Part shown: positions 24,373 through 36,947 of the stretch, piece after piece
How the letters are laid out: each line of letters opens with the position of its first letter
How positions within the stretch are numbered: the stretch's first letter is position 1
NCBI GenBank assembly: GCA_027186245.1
Contig: CP114482.1
Span: forward strand, 28,353,209-28,417,208
DNA from: Coriaria nepalensis
Taxonomy: Eukaryota; Streptophyta; Magnoliopsida; Cucurbitales; Coriariaceae
Direction of reading: 5' to 3'
DNA length: 64,000 nucleotides
Program-made: the position numbers and the translations under genes
Notes under the pieces: model-generated
What the model was told of the DNA's origin: nothing
Databases searched by the model: none
What the model saw: the letters and a program-made list of their open reading frames with translations, nothing else

Positions 24373-27300
24373 AGTTATGTAAGAAAATAATGTTTGAAGG
24401 GGAAAAATAGAATTCGTTCCAATTAATTTAGAATGATTTAATGACTAGAATAGACTCAGTGACATGACTTTAAGGCTAAACAAATGCATTGTTGCCTTCA
24501 ATAGATCAACTGCAAGTTATGGACAAAAGTCATGTTTAAAGGCTGAATTTCGTTCGAAGTGATTTAGAATGATTTACTGACAAAAAGAGACGCAAAAATA
24601 TGACTTTAAGGCTAAAAAAATGCATAGTTGCCATCAATAGATCAATTACAAGTTATGCATGAAAGTCGCGTTCTAAATGCAAAAAGAGAATTGTTTCGAA
24701 GTCCTTCAAACAATTTAATGATTGAAAAGACTGAGTGATATGCTTTTTAACGCTAAAATAATGCACTGTGGTCCTCAATAGATTAATTACAGGTTATGTA
24801 AGAAAATAATGTTTGAAGGGGAAAAATAGAATTCGTTCGAATTAATTTGGAATGATTTAATGACTAGAAGAGACTCAGTGACATGACTTTAAGGCTAAAC
24901 AAATGCATTGTTGCCTTCAATAGATCAACTGCAAGTTACGGACAAAAGTCATGTTTAAAGGCTGAATTTCGTTCGAAGTGATTTAGAATGATTTACTGAC
25001 AAAAAGAGACGCAAAAATATGACTTTAAGGCTAAAAAAATGCATAGTTGCCATCAATAGATCAATCACAAGTTATGCATGAAAGTCGCGTTCCAAATGCA
25101 AAAAGAGAATTGGTTCAAAATGCCTTCAAACAATTTGATGATTGAAAAGACTGAGTGATATGCTTTTTAATGCTAAAATAAATGCATTGTTGTCTTGAAT
25201 AGATAAATTACAAGTTATGTAAGAAAATAATGTTTAAAGGGCAAAAATAGAATTCATTCGAATTAATTTAGAATGATTTAATGACTAGAAGAGACTCAGT
25301 GACATGACTTTAAGGCTAAAGAAATGCATTGTTGCCTTCAATAGATCAACTACAAGTTACGCACGAAAGTCATGTTTAAAGGCTGAATTTTGTTCGAAGT
25401 GATTTAGAATGATTTACTGACTAAAAGAGACGCAAAAATACGACTTTAAGGGTAAAAAACGCATAGGTGCCACCAATAGATCAATTGCAAGTTATGCATG
25501 AAAGTCGCGTTCTAAATGCAAAAAGAGAATTGGTTCGGAGTGCCTTCAAAAAATTTAATGATTGAAAAGACTGAGTGATATGCTTTTTAACGCTAAAATA
25601 ATGCATTGTTGTCTTCAATAGAATAATTACAAGTTATGTAAGAAAATAATGTTTAAAGGGCAAAAATAGAATTCATTCGAATTAATTTAGAATGATTTAA
25701 TGACTAGAAGAGACTCAGTGACATGACTTTAAGGCTAAACAAATGCATTGTTGCCTTCAATAGATCAACTGCAAGTTACGGACAAAAGTCATGTTTAAAG
25801 GCTGAATTTCGTTCGAAGTGATTTAGAATGATTTACTGACAAAAAGAGACGCAAAAATATGACTTTAAGGCTAAAAAAATGCATAGTTGCCATCAATAGA
25901 TCAATTACAAGTTATGCATGAAAGTCGCGTTCTAAATGCAAAAAGAGAATTGTTTCAAAGTGCCTTCAGACAATTTAATGATTGAAAAGACTGAGTGATA
26001 TGCTTTTTAACGCTAAAATAATGCATTGTGGGCTTTAATAGATTAATTACAAGTTATGTAAGAAAATAATGTTTGAAGGGCAAAAATAGAATTCGTTCGA
26101 ACTAATTTAGAATGATTTAATGACTAGAAGAGACTCAGTGACATGACTTTAAGGCTAAACAAATGCATTGTAGCCTTCAATAGATCAACTGCGGGTTACG
26201 CACGAAAGTCATGTTTAAAGGCTGAATTTCGTTCGAAGTGATTTAGAATGATTTACTGACAAAAAGAGACGCAAAAATATGACTTTAAGGCTAAAAAAAT
26301 GCATAGTTGCCATCAATAGATCAATTACAAGTTATGCATGAAAGTCGCATTCTAAATGCAAAAAGAGAATTGTTTCGAAGTGCTTTCAAACAATTTAATG
26401 ATTGAAAAGACTGAGTGATATGCTTTTTAACGCTAAAATAATGCATTGTGGTCTTCAATAGATTAATTACAAGTTATGTAAGAAAATAATGTTTAAAGGG
26501 CAAAAATAGAATTCGTTCGAACTAATTTAGAATGATTTAATGACTAGAAGAGTCTCAGTGACATGACTTTAAGGCTAAACAAATGCATTGTTGCCTTCAA
26601 TAGATCAACTGCGGGTTACGCACGAAAGTCATGTTTAAAGGCTGAATTTCGTTCGAAGTGATTTAGAATGATTTACTGACAAAAAGAGACGCAAAAATAT
26701 GACTTTAAGGCTAAAAAAATGCATAGTTGCCATCAATAGATCAATTACAAGTTATGCATGAAAGTCGCATTCTAAATGCAAAAAGAGAATTGTTTCGAAG
26801 TGCTTTCAAACAATTTAATGATTGAAAAGACTGAGTGATATGCTTTTTAACGCTAAAATAATGCATTGTGGTCTTCAATAGATTAATTACAAGTTATGTA
26901 AGAAAATAATGTTTAAAGGGCAAAAATAGAATTCGTTCGAACTAATTTAGAATGATTTAATGACTAGAAGAGTCTCAGTGACATGACTTTAAGGCTAAAC
27001 AAATGCATTGTTGCCTTCAATAGATCAACTGCGGGTTACGCACGAAAGTCATGTTTAAAGGCTGAATTTCGTTCGAAGTGATTTAGAATGATTTACTGAC
27101 AAAAAGAGACGCAAAAATATGACTTTAAGGCTAAAAAAATGCATAGTTGCCATCAATAGATCAATTACAAGTTATGCATGAAAGTCGCATTCTAAATGCA
27201 AAAAGAGAATTGTTTCGAAGTGCTTTCAAACAATTTAATGATTGAAAAGACTGAGTGATATGCTTTTTAACGCTAAAATATTGCATTGTCGTCTTCAATA

Positions 27301-28149
27301 GATTAATTACAGGTTATGTAAGAAAATAATGTTTGAAGGGGAAAAATAGAATTCGTTCGAATTAATTTAGAATGATTTAATGACAAGAAGAGACTCAGTG
27401 ACATGACTTTAAGGCTAAACAAATGCATTGTTGCCTTCAATAGATCAACTGCAAGTTACGGACAAAAGTCATGTTTAAAGGCCGAATTTCGTTCGAAGTT
27501 ATTTAGAATGATTTACTGACTAAAAGAGACGCAAAAATACGACTTTAAGGGTAAAAAATGCATAGGTGCCATCAATAGATCAATTGCAAGTTATGCATGA
27601 AAGTCGCGTTCTAAATGCAAAAAGAGAATTGGTTCGAAGTGCCTTCAAACAATTTAATGATTGAAAAGACTGAGTGATATGCTTTTTAACGCTAAAATAA
27701 TGCATTGTGGTCTTCAATAGATTAATTACAAGTTATGTAAGAAAATAATGTTTGAAGGGCAAAAATAGAATTCGTTCGAACTAATTTAGAATGATTTAAT
27801 GACTAGAAGAGACTCAGTGACATGATTTTAAGGGTAAAGAAATGCATTGTTGCCTTCAATAGATCAACTACAAGTTATGGACAAAAGTCATGTTTAAAGG
27901 CCGAATTTCGTTCGAAGTTATTTAGAATGATTTACTGACTAAAAGAGACGCAAAAATACGACTTTAAGGGTAAAAAATGCATAGGTGCCATCAATAGATC
28001 AATTGCAAGTTATGCATGAAAGTCGCGTTCAAAATGCAAAAAGGGAATTGGTTCGAAGTGCCTTCAAACAATTTAATGATTGAAAAGACTGAGTGATATG
28101 CTTTTTAACGCTAAAATAAGGCATTGTGGTCTTCAATAGATTAATTAAA
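24373..28149 (+). repeat. S2 higher-order repeat, copy 2, expanded to nine trimers (3,777 bp)
   Basis: Trimer starts are 24373, 24792, 25213, 25632, 26052, 26472, 26892, 27312 and 27731. The order is a b c d e f f g h. The f trimer is present twice (26472 and 26892, both with TTTAAAGGGC and AGAGTCTCAGTG), which makes this copy 420 bp longer than the other three. It shares GCACTGTGG (24,764) and AAAAAACGCATAGG (25,455) with copy 3 only. Confidence 0.9.
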
Positions 28150-31100
28150 AGTTATGTAAGAAAATAATGTTTGAAGGGGAAAAATAGAATTCGTTCCAAT
28201 TAATTTAGAATGATTTAATGACTAGAATAGACTCAGTGACATGACTTTAAGGCTAAACAAATGCATTGTTGCCTTCAATAGATCAACTGCAAGTTATGGA
28301 CAAAAGTCATGTTTAAAGGCTGAATTTCGTTCGAAGTGATTTAGAATGATTTACTGACAAAAAGAGACGCAAAAATATGACTTTAAGGCTAAAAAAATGC
28401 ATAGTTGCCATCAATAGATCAATTACAAGTTATGCATGAAAGTCGCGTTCTAAATGCAAAAAGAGAATTGTTTCGAAGTCCTTCAAACAATTTAATGATT
28501 GAAAAGACTGAGTGATATGCTTTTTAACGCTAAAATAATGCACTGTGGTCCTCAATAGATTAATTACAGGTTATGTAAGAAAATAATGTTTGAAGGGGAA
28601 AAATAGAATTCGTTCGAATTAATTTGGAATGATTTAATGACTAGAAGAGACTCAGTGACATGACTTTAAGGCTAAACAAATGCATTGTTGCCTTCAATAG
28701 ATCAACTGCAAGTTACGGACAAAAGTCATGTTTAAAGGCTGAATTTCGTTCGAAGTGATTTAGAATGATTTACTGACAAAAAGAGACGCAAAAATATGAC
28801 TTTAAGGCTAAAAAAATGCATAGTTGCCATCAATAGATCAATCACAAGTTATGCATGAAAGTCGCGTTCCAAATGCAAAAAGAGAATTGGTTCAAAATGC
28901 CTTCAAACAATTTGATGATTGAAAAGACTGAGTGATATGCTTTTTAATGCTAAAATAAATGCATTGTTGTCTTGAATAGATAAATTACAAGTTATGTAAG
29001 AAAATAATGTTTAAAGGGCAAAAATAGAATTCATTCGAATTAATTTAGAATGATTTAATGACTAGAAGAGACTCAGTGACATGACTTTAACGCTAAAGAA
29101 ATGCATTGTTGCCTTCAATAGATCAACTACAAGTTACGCACGAAAGTCATGTTTAAAGGCTGAATTTTGTTCGAAGTGATTTAGAATGATTTACTGACTA
29201 AAAGAGACGCAAAAATACGACTTTAAGGGTAAAAAACGCATAGGTGCCACCAATAGATCAATTGCAAGTTATGCATGAAAGTCGCGTTCTAAATGCAAAA
29301 AGAGAATTGGTTCGGAGTGCCTTCAAAAAATTTAATGATTGAAAAGACTGAGTGATATGCTTTTTAACGCTAAAATAATGCATTGTTGTCTTCAATAGAA
29401 TAATTACAAGTTATGTAAGAAAATAATGTTTAAAGGGCAAAAATAGAATTCATTCGAATTAATTTAGAATGATTTAATGACTAGAAGAGACTCAGTGACA
29501 TGACTTTAAGGCTAAACAAATGCATTGTTGCCTTCAATAGATCAACTGCAAGTTACGGACAAAAGTCATGTTTAAAGGCTGAATTTCGTTCGAAGTGATT
29601 TAGAATGATTTACTGACAAAAAGAGACGCAAACATATGACTTTAAGGCTAAAAAAATGCATAGTTGCCATCAATAGATCAATTACAAGTTATGCATGAAA
29701 GTCGCGTTCTAAATGCAAAAAGAGAATTGTTTCAAAGTGCCTTCAGACAATTTAATGATTGAAAAGACTGAGTGATATGCTTTTTAACGCTAAAATAATG
29801 CATTGTGGTCTTTAATAGATTAATTACAAGTTATGTAAGAAAATAATGTTTGAAGGGCAAAAATAGAATTCGTTCGAACTAATTTAGAATGATTTAATGA
29901 CTAGAAGAGACTCAGTGACATGACTTTAAGGCTAAACAAATGCATTGTAGCCTTCAATAGATCAACTGCGGGTTACGCACGAAAGTCATGTTTAAAGGCT
30001 GAATTTCGTTCGAAGTGATTTAGAATGATTTACTGACAAAAAGAGACGCAAAAATATGACTTTAAGGCTAAAAAAATGCATAGTTGCCATCAATAGATCA
30101 ATTACAAGTTATGCATGAAAGTCGCATTCTAAATGCAAAAAGAGAATTGTTTCGAAGTGCTTTCAAACAATTTAATGATTGAAAAGACTGAGTGATATGC
30201 TTTTTAACGCTAAAATAATGCATTGTGGTCTTCAATAGATTAATTACAAGTTATGTAAGAAAATAATGTTTAAAGGGCAAAAATAGAATTCGTTCGAACT
30301 AATTTAGAATGATTTAATGACTAGAAGAGTCTCAGTGACATGACTTTAAGGCTAAACAAATGCATTGTTGCCTTCAATAGATCAACTGCGGGTTACGCAC
30401 GAAAGTCATGTTTAAAGGCTGAATTTCGTTCGAAGTGATTTAGAATGATTTACTGACAAAAAGAGACGCAAAAATATGACTTTAAGGCTAAAAAAATGCA
30501 TAGTTGCCATCAATAGATCAATTACAAGTTATGCATGAAAGTCGCATTCTAAATGCAAAAAGAGAATTGTTTCGAAGTGCTTTCAAACAATTTAATGATT
30601 GAAAAGACTGAGTGATATGCTTTTTAACGCTAAAATATTGCATTGTCGTCTTCAATAGATTAATTACAGGTTATGTAAGAAAATAATGTTTGAAGGGGAA
30701 AAATAGAATTCGTTCGAATTAATTTAGAATGATTTAATGACAAGAAGAGACTCAGTGACATGACTTTAAGGCTAAACAAATGCATTGTTGCCTTCAATAG
30801 ATCAACTGCAAGTTACGGACAAAAGTCATGTTTAAAGGCCGAATTTCGTTCGAAGTTATTTAGAATGATTTACTGACTAAAAGAGACGCAAAAATACGAC
30901 TTTAAGGGTAAAAAATGCATAGGTGCCATCAATAGATCAATTGCAAGTTATGCATGAAAGTCGCGTTCTAAATGCAAAAAGAGAATTGGTTCGAAGTGCC
31001 TTCAAACAATTTAATGATTGAAAAGACTGAGTGATATGCTTTTTAACGCTAAAATAATGCATTGTGGTCTTCAATAGATTAATTACAAGTTATGTAAGAA

Positions 31101-31506
31101 AATAATGTTTGAAGGGCAAAAATAGAATTCGTTCGAACTAATTTAGAATGATTTAATGACTAGAAGAGACTCAGTGACATGATTTTAAGGGTAAAGAAAT
31201 GCATTGTTGCCTTCAATAGATCAACTACAAGTTATGGACAAAAGTCATGTTTAAAGGCCGAATTTCGTTCGAAGTTATTTAGAATGATTTACTGACTAAA
31301 AGAGACGCAAAAATACGACTTTAAGGGTAAAAAATGCATAGGTGCCATCAATAGATCAATTGCAAGTTATGCATGAAAGTCGCGTTCAAAATGCAAAAAG
31401 GGAATTGGTTCGAAGTGCCTTCAAACAATTTAATGATTGAAAAGACTGAGTGATATGCTTTTTAACGCTAAAATAAGGCATTGTGGTCTTCAATAGATTA
31501 ATTAAA
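28150..31506 (+). repeat. S2 24-mer higher-order repeat, copy 3 (3,357 bp)
   Basis: Trimers a-h start at 28150, 28569, 28990, 29409, 29829, 30249, 30669 and 31088. Its private variants shared with copy 2 (GCACTGTGG, AAAAAACGCATAGG, TTTAAAGGGC in f) show these two are sister copies. A single f trimer is present, so the f duplication in copy 2 happened after the two split, or was lost here. Confidence 0.9.
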
Positions 31507-34500
31507 AGTTATGTAAGAAAATAATGTTTGAAGGGGAAAAATAGAATTCGTTCCAATTAATTTAGAATGATTTAATGACTAGAATAGACTCAGTGACATG
31601 ACTTTAAGGCTAAACAAATGCATTGTTGCCTTCAATAGATCAACTGCAAGTTATGGACAAAAGTCATGTTTAAAGGCTGAATTTCGTTCGAAGTGATTTA
31701 GAATGATTTACTGACAAAAAGAGACGCAAAAATATGACTTTAAGGCTAAAAAAATGCATAGTTGCCATCAATAGATCAATTACAAGTTATGCATGAAAGT
31801 CGCGTTCTAAATGCAAAAAGAGAATTGTTTCGAAGTCCTTCAAACAATTTAATGATTGAAAAGACTGAGTGATATGCTTTTTAACGCTAAAATAATGCAT
31901 TGTGGTCCTCAATAGATTAATTACAGGTTATGTAAGAAAATAATGTTTGAAGGGGAAAAATAGAATTCGTTCGAATTAATTTGGAATGATTTAATGACTA
32001 GAAGAGACTCAGTGACATGACTTTAAGGCTAAACAAATGCATTGTTGCCTTCAATAGATCAACTGCAAGTTACGGACAAAAGTCATGTTTAAAGGCTGAA
32101 TTTCTTTCGAAGTGATTTAGAATGATTTACTGACAAAAAGAGACGCAAAAATATGACTGTAAGGCTAAAAAAATGCATAGTTGCCATCAATAGATCAATC
32201 ACAAGTTATGCATGAAAGTCGCGTTCCAAATGCAAAAAGAGAATTGGTTCAAAATGCCTTCAAACAATTTGATGATTGAAAAGACTGAGTGATATGCTTT
32301 TTAATGCTAAAATAAATGCATTGTTGTCTTGAATAGATAAATTACAAGTTATGTAAGAAAATAATGTTTAAAGGGCAAAAATAGAATTCATTCGAATTAA
32401 TTTAGAATGATTTAATGACTAGAAGAGACTCAGTGACATGACTTTAAGGCTAAAGAAATGCATTGTTGCCTTCAATAGATCAACTACAAGTTACGCACGA
32501 AAGTCATGTTTAAAGGCTGAATTTTGTTCGAAGTGATTTAGAATGATTTACTGACTAAAAGAGACGCAAAAATACGACTTTAAGGGTAAAAAATGCATAG
32601 GTGCCACCAATAGATCAATTGCAAGTTATGCATGAAAGTCGCGTTCTAAATGCAAAAAGAGAATTGGTTCGGAGTGCCTTCAAAAAATTTAATGATTGAA
32701 AAGACTGAGTGATATGCTTTTTAACGCTAAAATAATGCATTGTTGTCTTCAATAGAATAATTACAAGTTATGTAAGAAAATAATGTTTAAAGGGCAAAAA
32801 TAGAATTCATTCGAATTAATTTAGAATGATTTAATGACTAGAAGAGACTCAGTGACATGACTTTAAGGCTAAACAAATGCATTGTTGCCTTCAATAGATC
32901 AACTGCAAGTTACGGACAAAAGTCATGTTTAAAGGATGAATTTCGTTCGAAGTGATTTAGAATGATTTACTGACAAAAAGAGACGCAAAAATATGACTTT
33001 AAGGCTAAAAAAATGCATAGTTGCCATCAATAGATCAATTATAAGTTATGCATGAAAGTCGCATTCTAAATGCAAAAAGAGAATTGTTTCGAAGTGCTTT
33101 CAAACAATTTAATGATTGAAAAGACTGAGTGATATGCTTTTTAACGCTAAAATATTGCATTGTCATCTTCAATAGATTAATTACAGGTTATGTAAGAAAA
33201 TAATGTTTGAAGGGGAAAAATAGAATTCGTTCGAATTAATTTAGAATGATTTAATGACTAGAAGAGACTCAGTGACATGACTTTAAGGCTAAACAAATGC
33301 ATTGTAGCCTTCAATAGATCAACTGCGGGTTACGCACGAAAGTCATGTTTAAAGGCTGAATTTCGTTCGAAGTGATTTAGAATGATTTACTGACAAAAAG
33401 AGACGCAAAAATATGACTTTAAGGCTAAAAAAATGCATAGTTGCCATCAATAGATCAATTACAAGTTATGCATGAAAGTCGCATTCTAAATGCAAAAAGA
33501 GAATTGTTTCGAAGTGCTTTCAAACAATTTAATGATTGAAAAGACTGAGTGATATGCTTTTTAACGCTAAAATAATGCATTGTGGTCTTCAATAGATTAA
33601 TTACAAGTTATGTAAGAAAATAATGTTTGAAGGGCAAAAATAGAATTCGTTCGAACTAATTTAGAATGATTTAATGACTAGAAGAGTCTCAGTGACATGA
33701 CTTTAAGGCTAAACAAATGCATTGTTGCCTTCAATAGATCAACTGCGGGTTACGCACGAAAGTCATGTTTAAAGGCTGAATTTCGTTCGAAGTGATTTAG
33801 AATGATTTACTGACAAAAAGAGACGCAAAAATATGACTTTAAGGCTAAAAAAATGCATAGTTGCCATCAATAGATCAATTACAAGTTATGCATGAAAGTC
33901 GCATTCTAAATGCAAAAAGAGAATTGTTTCGAAGTGCTTTCAAACAATTTAATGATTGAAAAGACTGAGTGATATGCTTTTTAACGCTAAAATATTGCAT
34001 TGTCATCTTCAATAGATTAATTACAGGTTATGTAAGAAAATAATGTTTGAAGGGGAAAAATAGAATTCGTTCGAATTAATTTAGAATGATTTAATGACTA
34101 GAAGAGACTCAGTGACATGACTTTAAGGCTAAACAAATGCATTGTTGCCTTCAATAGATCAACTGCAAGTTACGGACAAAAGTCATGTTTAAAGGCCGAA
34201 TTTCGTTCGAAGTTATTTAGAATGATTTACTGACTAAAAGAGACGCAAAAATACGACTTTAAGGGTAAAAAATGCATAGGTGCCATCAATAGATCAATTG
34301 CAAGTTATGCATGAAAGTCGCGTTCTAAATGCAAAAAGAGAATTGGTTCGAAGTGCCTTCAAACAATTTAATGATTGAAAAGACTGAGTGATATGCTTTT
34401 TAACGCTAAAATAATGCATTGTGGTCTTCAATAGATTAATTACAAGTTATGTAAGAAAATAATGTTTGAAGGGCAAAAATAGAATTCGTTCGAACTAATT

Positions 34501-34863
34501 TAGAATGATTTAATGACTAGAAGAGACTCAGTGACATGACTTTAAGGCTAAAGAAATGCATTGTTGCCTTCAATAGATCAACTACAAGTTACGCACGAAA
34601 GTCATGTTTAAAGGCTGAATTTCGTTCGAAGTGATTTAGAATGATTTACTGACAAAAAGAGACGCAAAAATATGACTTTAAGGCTAAAAAAATGCATAGT
34701 TGCCATCAATAGATCAATTACAAGTTATGCATGAAAGTCGCGTTCTAAATGCAAAAAGAGAATTGGTTTGAAGTCCTTCAAACAATTTAATGATTGAAAA
34801 GACTGAGTGATATGCTTCTTAACGCTAAAATAAGGCATTGTGGTCTTCAATAGATTAATTAAA
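31507..34863 (+). repeat. S2 24-mer higher-order repeat, copy 4 (3,357 bp) with conversion patch
   Basis: Trimers start at 31507, 31926, 32347, 32766, 33186, 33606, 34026 and 34445. The length is standard, but the trimer at 33186 has a g-type head (TTACAGGTT, GAAGGGG) joined to an e-type tail (GCATTGTAGCC, ACTGCGGG). The patch of about 33,050-33,260 matches 33,890-34,100 in the same copy, including the private TGTCATCTTC. The last trimer has GACTTTAAGGCTAAAG in place of GATTTTAAGGGTAAAG. Confidence 0.88.
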
Positions 34864-36947
34864 AGTTATGTAAGAAAATAATGTTTGAAGGGGAAAAATA
34901 GAATTCGTTCCAATTAATTTAGAATGATTTAATGACTAGAAGAGACTCAGTGACATGACTTTAAGGCTAAACAAATGCATTGTTGCCTTCAATAGATCAA
35001 TTGCAAGTTATGGACAAAAGTCATGTTTAAAGGCTGAATTTCGTTCGAAGTGATTTAGAATGATTTACTGACAAAAAGAGACGCAAAAATATGACTTTAA
35101 GGCTAAAAAAATGCATAGTTGCCATCAATAGATCAATTACAAGTTATGCATGAAAGTCGCGTTCTAAATGCAAAAAGAGAATTGTTTCGAAGTCCTTCAA
35201 ACAATTTAATGATTGAAAAGACTGAGTGATATGCTTTTTAACGCTAAAATAATGCATTGTGGTCCTCAATAGATTAATTACAGGTTATGTAAGAAAATAA
35301 TGTTTGAAGGGGAAAAATAGAATTCGTACGAATTAATTTGGAATGATTTAATGACTAGAAGAGACTCAGTGACATGACTTTAAGGCTAAACAAATGCATT
35401 GTTGCCTTCAATAGATCAACTGGAAGTTACGGACAAAAGTCATGCTTAAAGGCTGAATTTCGTTCGAAGTGATTTAGAATGATTTACTGACAAAAAGAGA
35501 CGCAAAAATATGACTTTAAGGCTAAAAAAATGCATAGTTGCCATCAATAGATCAATCACAAGTTATGCATGAAAGTCGCGTTCCAAATGCAAAAAGAGAA
35601 TTGGTTCAAAATGCCTTCAAACAATTTGATGATTGAAAAGACTGAGTGATATGCTTTTTAATGCTAAAATAAATGCATTGTTGTCTTGAATAGATAAATT
35701 ACAAGTTATGTAAGAAAATAATGTTTAAAGGGCAAAAATAGAATTCATTCGAATTAATTTAGAATGATTTAATGACTAGAAGAGACTCAGTGACATGACT
35801 TTAAGGCTAAAGAAATGCATTGTTGCCTTCAATAGATCAACTACAAGTTACGCACGAAAGTCATGTTTAAAGGCTGAATTTCGTTCGAAGTGATTTAGAA
35901 TGATTTACTGACTAAAAGAGACGCAAAAATACGACTTTAAGGGTAAAAAATGCATAGGTGCCATCAATAGATCAATTGCAAGTTATGCATGAAAGTCGCG
36001 TTCTAAATGCAAAAAGAGAATTGGTTCGGAGTGCCTTCAAAAAATTTAATGATTGAAAAGACTGAGTGATATGCTTTTTAACGCTAAAATAATGCATTGT
36101 TGTCTTCAATAGAATAATTACAAGTTATGTAAGAAAATAATGTTTAAAGGGCAAAAATAGAATTCATTCGAATTAATTTAGAATGATTTAATGACTAGAA
36201 GAGACTCAGTGACATGACTTTAAGGCTAAACAAATGCATTGTTGCCTTCAATAGATCAACTGCAAGTTACGGACAAAAGTCATGTTTAAAGGCGGAATTT
36301 CGTTCGAAGTGATTTAGAATGATTTACTGACAAAAAGAGACGCAAAAATATGACTTTAAGGCTAAAAAAATGCATAGTTGCCATCAATAGATCAATTACA
36401 AGTTATGAATGAAAGTCGCGTTCTAAATGCAAAAAGAGAATTGTTTCAAAGTGCCTTCAAACAATTTAATGATTGAAAAGACTGAGTGATATGCTTTTTA
36501 ACGCTAAAATAATGCATTGTGGTCTTCAATAGATTAATTACAAGTTATGTAAGAAAATAATGTTTGAAGGGCAAAAATAGAATTCGTTCGAACTAATTTA
36601 GAATGATTTAATGACTAGAAGAGACTCAGTGACATGATTTTAAGGGTAAAGAAATGCATTGTTGCCTTCAATAGATCAACTACAAGTTACGCACGAAAGT
36701 CATGTTTAAGGCCTGAATTTCGTTCGAAGTGATTTAGAATGATTTACTGACTAAAAGAGATGCAAAAATACGACTTTAAGGGTAAAAAATGCATAGGTGC
36801 CATCAATAGATCAATTGCAAGTTATGCATGAAAGTCGCGTTCTAAATGCAAAAAGAGAATTGGTTTGAAGTGCCTTCAAACAATTTAATGATTGAAAAGA
36901 CTGAGAGATATGCTTTTAAGGCTAACATAGTGCATTGTTGTCTTCAA
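34864..36947 (+). repeat. S2 higher-order repeat, copy 5, partial (five trimers)
   Basis: Trimers a-d start at 34864, 35283, 35704 and 36123. The fifth, at 36543, is of type h (CGAACTAATTT, GATTTTAAGGGTAAAG), so e, f and g are missing. The copy ends at a deletion near 36,947. Downstream trimers (37,334-40,128) no longer follow the a-h order. This is the right-hand edge of the homogenised HOR block. Confidence 0.85.
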
